A stretch of DNA of 64,000 nucleotides, taken from Pedobacter frigiditerrae. GTDB taxonomy: Bacteria; Bacteroidota; Bacteroidia; Sphingobacteriales; Sphingobacteriaceae. A program made the translations under genes and the position numbers. The stretch covers positions 124,001-188,000 of the forward strand of contig NZ_SJSK01000004.1 in NCBI RefSeq assembly GCF_004331645.1, given 5' to 3'. Positions 61,385 through 64,000 of the stretch are shown here, in pieces; the first letter of the stretch is position 1, and the number at the start of each line of letters is the position of its first letter. Below the pieces are notes generated by a model. That model was not told the origin of the DNA. It worked only from the letters and a program-made list of their open reading frames with translations, and did not search any database.

Positions 61385-63307
61385 ATGCGCTCCAAAATCA
61401 AGATTCATCCAATCCTTAAAAATAGGTTTGGCACTGTTTTATTAGCAGTTTGCTTATTTTGCCTAACATCATTACTCACTAGAATTACCTTATTGGTTTT
61501 TTCAAGTGCATCGTTCGACTGGACTATCATTAATATACTTCGTGTTTTTATAGTCGGCTTAATCTTCGATTTAGCAGCAGTATCTTATGCCATTATACCT
61601 CTGGTACTTTACCTATGGCTTTTCCCTGCCAAATGGTTTGATAAACGATTCAACAAAATAGTACTGCTGGTTTATTTTTTCATTATCACTACTACACTTA
61701 TCGCTAATGCTATTTCTGAGTTTATTTTTTGGGAAGAGTTTTCGGTGAGGTTTAATTTCATTGCTGTAGATTATTTGGTTTATACCACAGAAGTAATTGG
61801 AAATATCCGTCAGTCGTATCCCATTAACACCATTCTTGCTGTCTTATTCATTTTTTCTGCATTAGTTACCTATGGCCTAAAAAACCTGATTTGGCAATCG
61901 ACCAGCAAGCAAACCAAGTTTAAACAAAGAAGCAAAATAGCATTATTGATTCTTTTGGTTCCAGTAGCCACTTATTTTTTGGTAAACCATAAATGGAAAA
62001 CACAAAGTGATAACCAATATGTAAATGAACTCTCTGGCAATGGGATGTATGATTTCGGCTTTGCTTTTTGGCACAATGAGTTAGATTATGATACATTTTA
62101 CAAAACCTTACCCATACAGGATGCTGTTAACCTATTTAGAAAAACTTTTATAAAAGATACTTTACAAAAAACTGGCAGCTACAGTGAAAGAAAAATATCA
62201 AGTGCTGAGCAACCAAAGCAAATGAATGTGGTTTTAATAAGCGTAGAAAGTTTAAGTGCATCATTTTTGGGCAGTTTTGGAAACACACAAAATATCACAC
62301 CTTGTATGGATTCTTTAGCCAAACAAGGAATGTTATTTACTAACCTATATGCTTCTGGCACTAGAACAGTCAGAGGGCTTGAAGCACTTTCGCTTTGCAT
62401 TCCACCTACTCCAGGACAATCTATCGTTAAACGACCAGACAACAAAAATCTATTTACACTTGGTGCTGTATTTAAAGAAAAAGGTTACCACAGTAGGTTT
62501 ATATATGGTGGTTATAGTTATTTCGATAACATGCATGAATTCTTTTCTCAAAACGGTTATGATGTAACAGATAGAGATGCATTAAAGGATTCAGAAATTC
62601 ATTATTCTAATATCTGGGGTGTAGCAGATGAGGATTTATTTACGTTATCATTAAGAGAACTTGATAAAGACTATAAGGCAAAAAAACCATTCTTTGCACA
62701 GATCATGACGGTATCCAATCACAGACCCTATACTTACCCAGACGGAAGGATTGATATTCCATCTCATACCGGTAGAGAAGGTGCTGTAAAATACACAGAT
62801 TATGCCATTGGTAAATTTATCCGGGAAGCTAAATTGAAGCCTTGGTTTGCCAATACCCTTTTTATTATAGTAGCTGATCATTGTGCCTCAAGTGCTGGCA
62901 AGGTAGAGTTACCTGTAGACAAATATCATATCCCAATGATATTTTATGCACCTCATCACATTAAACCTTCAAAATTTGAAAAGTTAACGGCACAGATAGA
63001 TATTGGACCTACGTTATTGGGCTATTTAAACTTTAGCTATAAAAGTAAGTTCTTCGGACAAGATGTCTTTAAAATGAAAGACAATGAAGAAAGAGCATTC
63101 ATTAGCACTTACCAAAGTTTAGGTTATATCAAGAACAATCAACTTGTTATTTTAAATCCTAATAAAAAAGTAAAATCTTATACACCCGATTTTATAAATG
63201 GCAATTCAAAACCTGTTGGGGCTAATCCTTCTCTAATAGATGAGGCAATAGCTAATTATGAATTGGCATCTTATCTCTATAAAAATAAGTTATATGGTTT
63301 TAAATAA
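61385..63307 (+). CDS. LtaS/sulfatase-fold membrane enzyme (alkaline phosphatase superfamily)
   Basis: A 640-aa enzyme. About five hydrophobic helices fill residues ~10-200. The periplasmic sulfatase-fold domain follows: NVVLISVESLSASFLG (metal Glu), catalytic threonine in SGTRTVRG near residue 325, and IIVADHCASSAG for the second metal site. This is the layout of lipoteichoic acid synthases and related phosphotransferases. A Gram-negative host makes true LTA unlikely; transfer of a phosphoglycerol or phosphoethanolamine group to an envelope glycan or lipid is a better guess. It starts from its own promoter. Confidence 0.85.
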   Translation: MRSKIKIHPILKNRFGTVLLAVCLFCLTSLLTRITLLVFSSASFDWTIINILRVFIVGLIFDLAAVSYAIIPLVLYLWLFPAKWFDKRFNKIVLLVYFFIITTTLIANAISEFIFWEEFSVRFNFIAVDYLVYTTEVIGNIRQSYPINTILAVLFIFSALVTYGLKNLIWQSTSKQTKFKQRSKIALLILLVPVATYFLVNHKWKTQSDNQYVNELSGNGMYDFGFAFWHNELDYDTFYKTLPIQDAVNLFRKTFIKDTLQKTGSYSERKISSAEQPKQMNVVLISVESLSASFLGSFGNTQNITPCMDSLAKQGMLFTNLYASGTRTVRGLEALSLCIPPTPGQSIVKRPDNKNLFTLGAVFKEKGYHSRFIYGGYSYFDNMHEFFSQNGYDVTDRDALKDSEIHYSNIWGVADEDLFTLSLRELDKDYKAKKPFFAQIMTVSNHRPYTYPDGRIDIPSHTGREGAVKYTDYAIGKFIREAKLKPWFANTLFIIVADHCASSAGKVELPVDKYHIPMIFYAPHHIKPSKFEKLTAQIDIGPTLLGYLNFSYKSKFFGQDVFKMKDNEERAFISTYQSLGYIKNNQLVILNPNKKVKSYTPDFINGNSKPVGANPSLIDEAIANYELASYLYKNKLYGFK

Positions 63308-63332
63308 GTGTTTACAGACAAGATTTAGTGCA

Positions 63333-64000
63333 TTACTGAGGCTTCAGTTCAACTAATTCTCCATCAATCTTATTAACATCCATAGCCAGGTTCACTACCC
63401 TCTCTAATAAAACTCTTTTTTTGTTGTGGTGAAAAGCTGGGTAGGTCTTATTGGTGAAAATCTTATTATGACTAAAACGAAGTCCGTCTACCGACTTTGC
63501 GTAAAGGATAGGTTGATCGAAAGTTTCGAAGGTATTATTCTCTATCTTGATTCCAGAGTGAAAGTATTTCTTTTGTTCTTTTAGGTTAGGAATTTCGGGA
63601 TAAATAGAAATTACGGCACTTGTAAACTGGTACATACTTGTTAAGGCATTCACAAACTTATTATTAGAAATGGTAACATCTGTGCAGGTTCCTGTTTCGT
63701 ACCAACCATTGGCATCCCCACATAAAAGGATAGCGGAGCCTGAGGTATGATCAAAAAGATTGTGGGTTACCACAACGGGTTTAGGCGTACTGAACAAGGC
63801 GCCCCTTGCCCTATTGTTACGAATGATATTACCAGTAAAACTAACTGAAGGTGTCCATGATATGTTCTCTATTCCGATAGCTGTTTTAGCAGGATCTATT
63901 GCTACGTCGAGCGGTTTACTAAAGGTTATCTTAAATTCTTTCATAGGGGATTTCACATCACCTTGTACAGGTGAAATAGACGTAATGGTATTTTTTGTGT
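63333..64000 (-). CDS. Probable GH110 alpha-1,3-galactosidase, C-terminal part (5' end outside window)
   Basis: The reading frame runs off the right edge, so only the last ~222 residues are seen. They form a parallel beta-helix with conserved glycan-hydrolase blocks: SFTGNIIRNNRARG, HTSGSAILLCGDANGWYETG and ISIYPEIPNL. This set matches GH110 alpha-galactosidases from Bacteroides, which remove alpha-1,3-linked galactose. It is minus strand, with no terminator seen before the convergent LtaS-like gene (25-bp gap). Confidence 0.75.
   Translation of the reverse strand, partial: TKNTITSISPVQGDVKSPMKEFKITFSKPLDVAIDPAKTAIGIENISWTPSVSFTGNIIRNNRARGALFSTPKPVVVTHNLFDHTSGSAILLCGDANGWYETGTCTDVTISNNKFVNALTSMYQFTSAVISIYPEIPNLKEQKKYFHSGIKIENNTFETFDQPILYAKSVDGLRFSHNKIFTNKTYPAFHHNKKRVLLERVVNLAMDVNKIDGELVELKPQ

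Noticed and set aside
61364..63307. TTG start at 61364 for the LtaS-like gene
   Set aside because: It lies in the promoter -7 box; the ATG at 61385 gives a normal N-terminus.
1..64000. tRNA, rRNA and riboswitch genes
   Set aside because: I looked for the TTCGA-type T-loop and acceptor pairing, rRNA-like GC-rich blocks and long conserved 5' leaders, and found none that I could support. A tRNAscan-SE and Rfam run would be decisive.

Overview
The window comes from a low-GC member of the Bacteroidota, most likely Sphingobacteriaceae (Pedobacter-like). The evidence is a type IX secretion pair (PorP/SprF plus a CHU_C-type surface protein), FecI/FecR-controlled TonB receptors with an STN domain, many 'QA'-type signal peptides and Bacteroidota lipoboxes, -7 boxes of the TAnnTTTG type, AT-rich intergenic regions without clear Shine-Dalgarno sites, and a single-polypeptide CrtYcd-type lycopene cyclase. 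I saw no rRNA, tRNA, CRISPR array, phage module or intact insertion sequence. Both ends cut genes: the 3' end of rpoN on the left and the 3' end of a probable GH110 alpha-galactosidase on the right.

Layout. 1-5 kb: rpoN tail, then PorP/SprF and a 1157-aa PKD/CHU_C surface protein. 5-12.4 kb: a signalling locus made of a receiver protein, divergent from a ThiF/E1-nitroreductase fusion (Rv1355c/MoeY-like), a GNAT-like acyltransferase, a 7TM-DISM histidine kinase, a receiver-kinase hybrid and a CheY-like receiver. 13-17.3 kb: envelope proteins (lipoprotein, OmpA, Ig-like lipoprotein, a propeller-like protein, DUF1573). 17.5-22.7 kb: miscellaneous metabolism with convergent-gene repeats. 22.8-28.7 kb: a carotenoid (zeaxanthin-type) operon headed by a CarH-like B12-binding MerR regulator with its own operator. 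28.7-37.6 kb: a nucleotide pyrophosphatase-like enzyme, a metallophosphoesterase, and an ECF sigma/anti-sigma/TonB receptor/lipoprotein unit, followed by a remnant of a second copy of the phosphoesterase. 37.6-43.8 kb: DUF6266, GrpB, HxlR and AraC regulators with short-chain dehydrogenases.

43.9-55.3 kb is an accessory island. All genes lie on the + strand, most have no recognisable function, and they are separated by hairpins. Several separators run from a TAAC at or just past a stop codon to a GTTA before the next gene, which resembles an integron-type attC cassette array without an integrase. 55.4-64 kb returns to envelope functions: a TonB-type barrel, an OmpR/kinase pair, a PAP2 phosphatase, an HD hydrolase, an LtaS-like membrane sulfatase-fold enzyme and the GH110 fragment.

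Two candidates for something undescribed stand out. One is the E1-nitroreductase / acyltransferase / two-component locus at 5.1-12.4 kb, which has the composition of a self-contained small-molecule signalling circuit. The other is the cassette-like island at about 47-54.4 kb. Several clean, testable operator candidates (carH, hxlR, araC, the HTH-pentapeptide gene, DUF6266) are also recorded.
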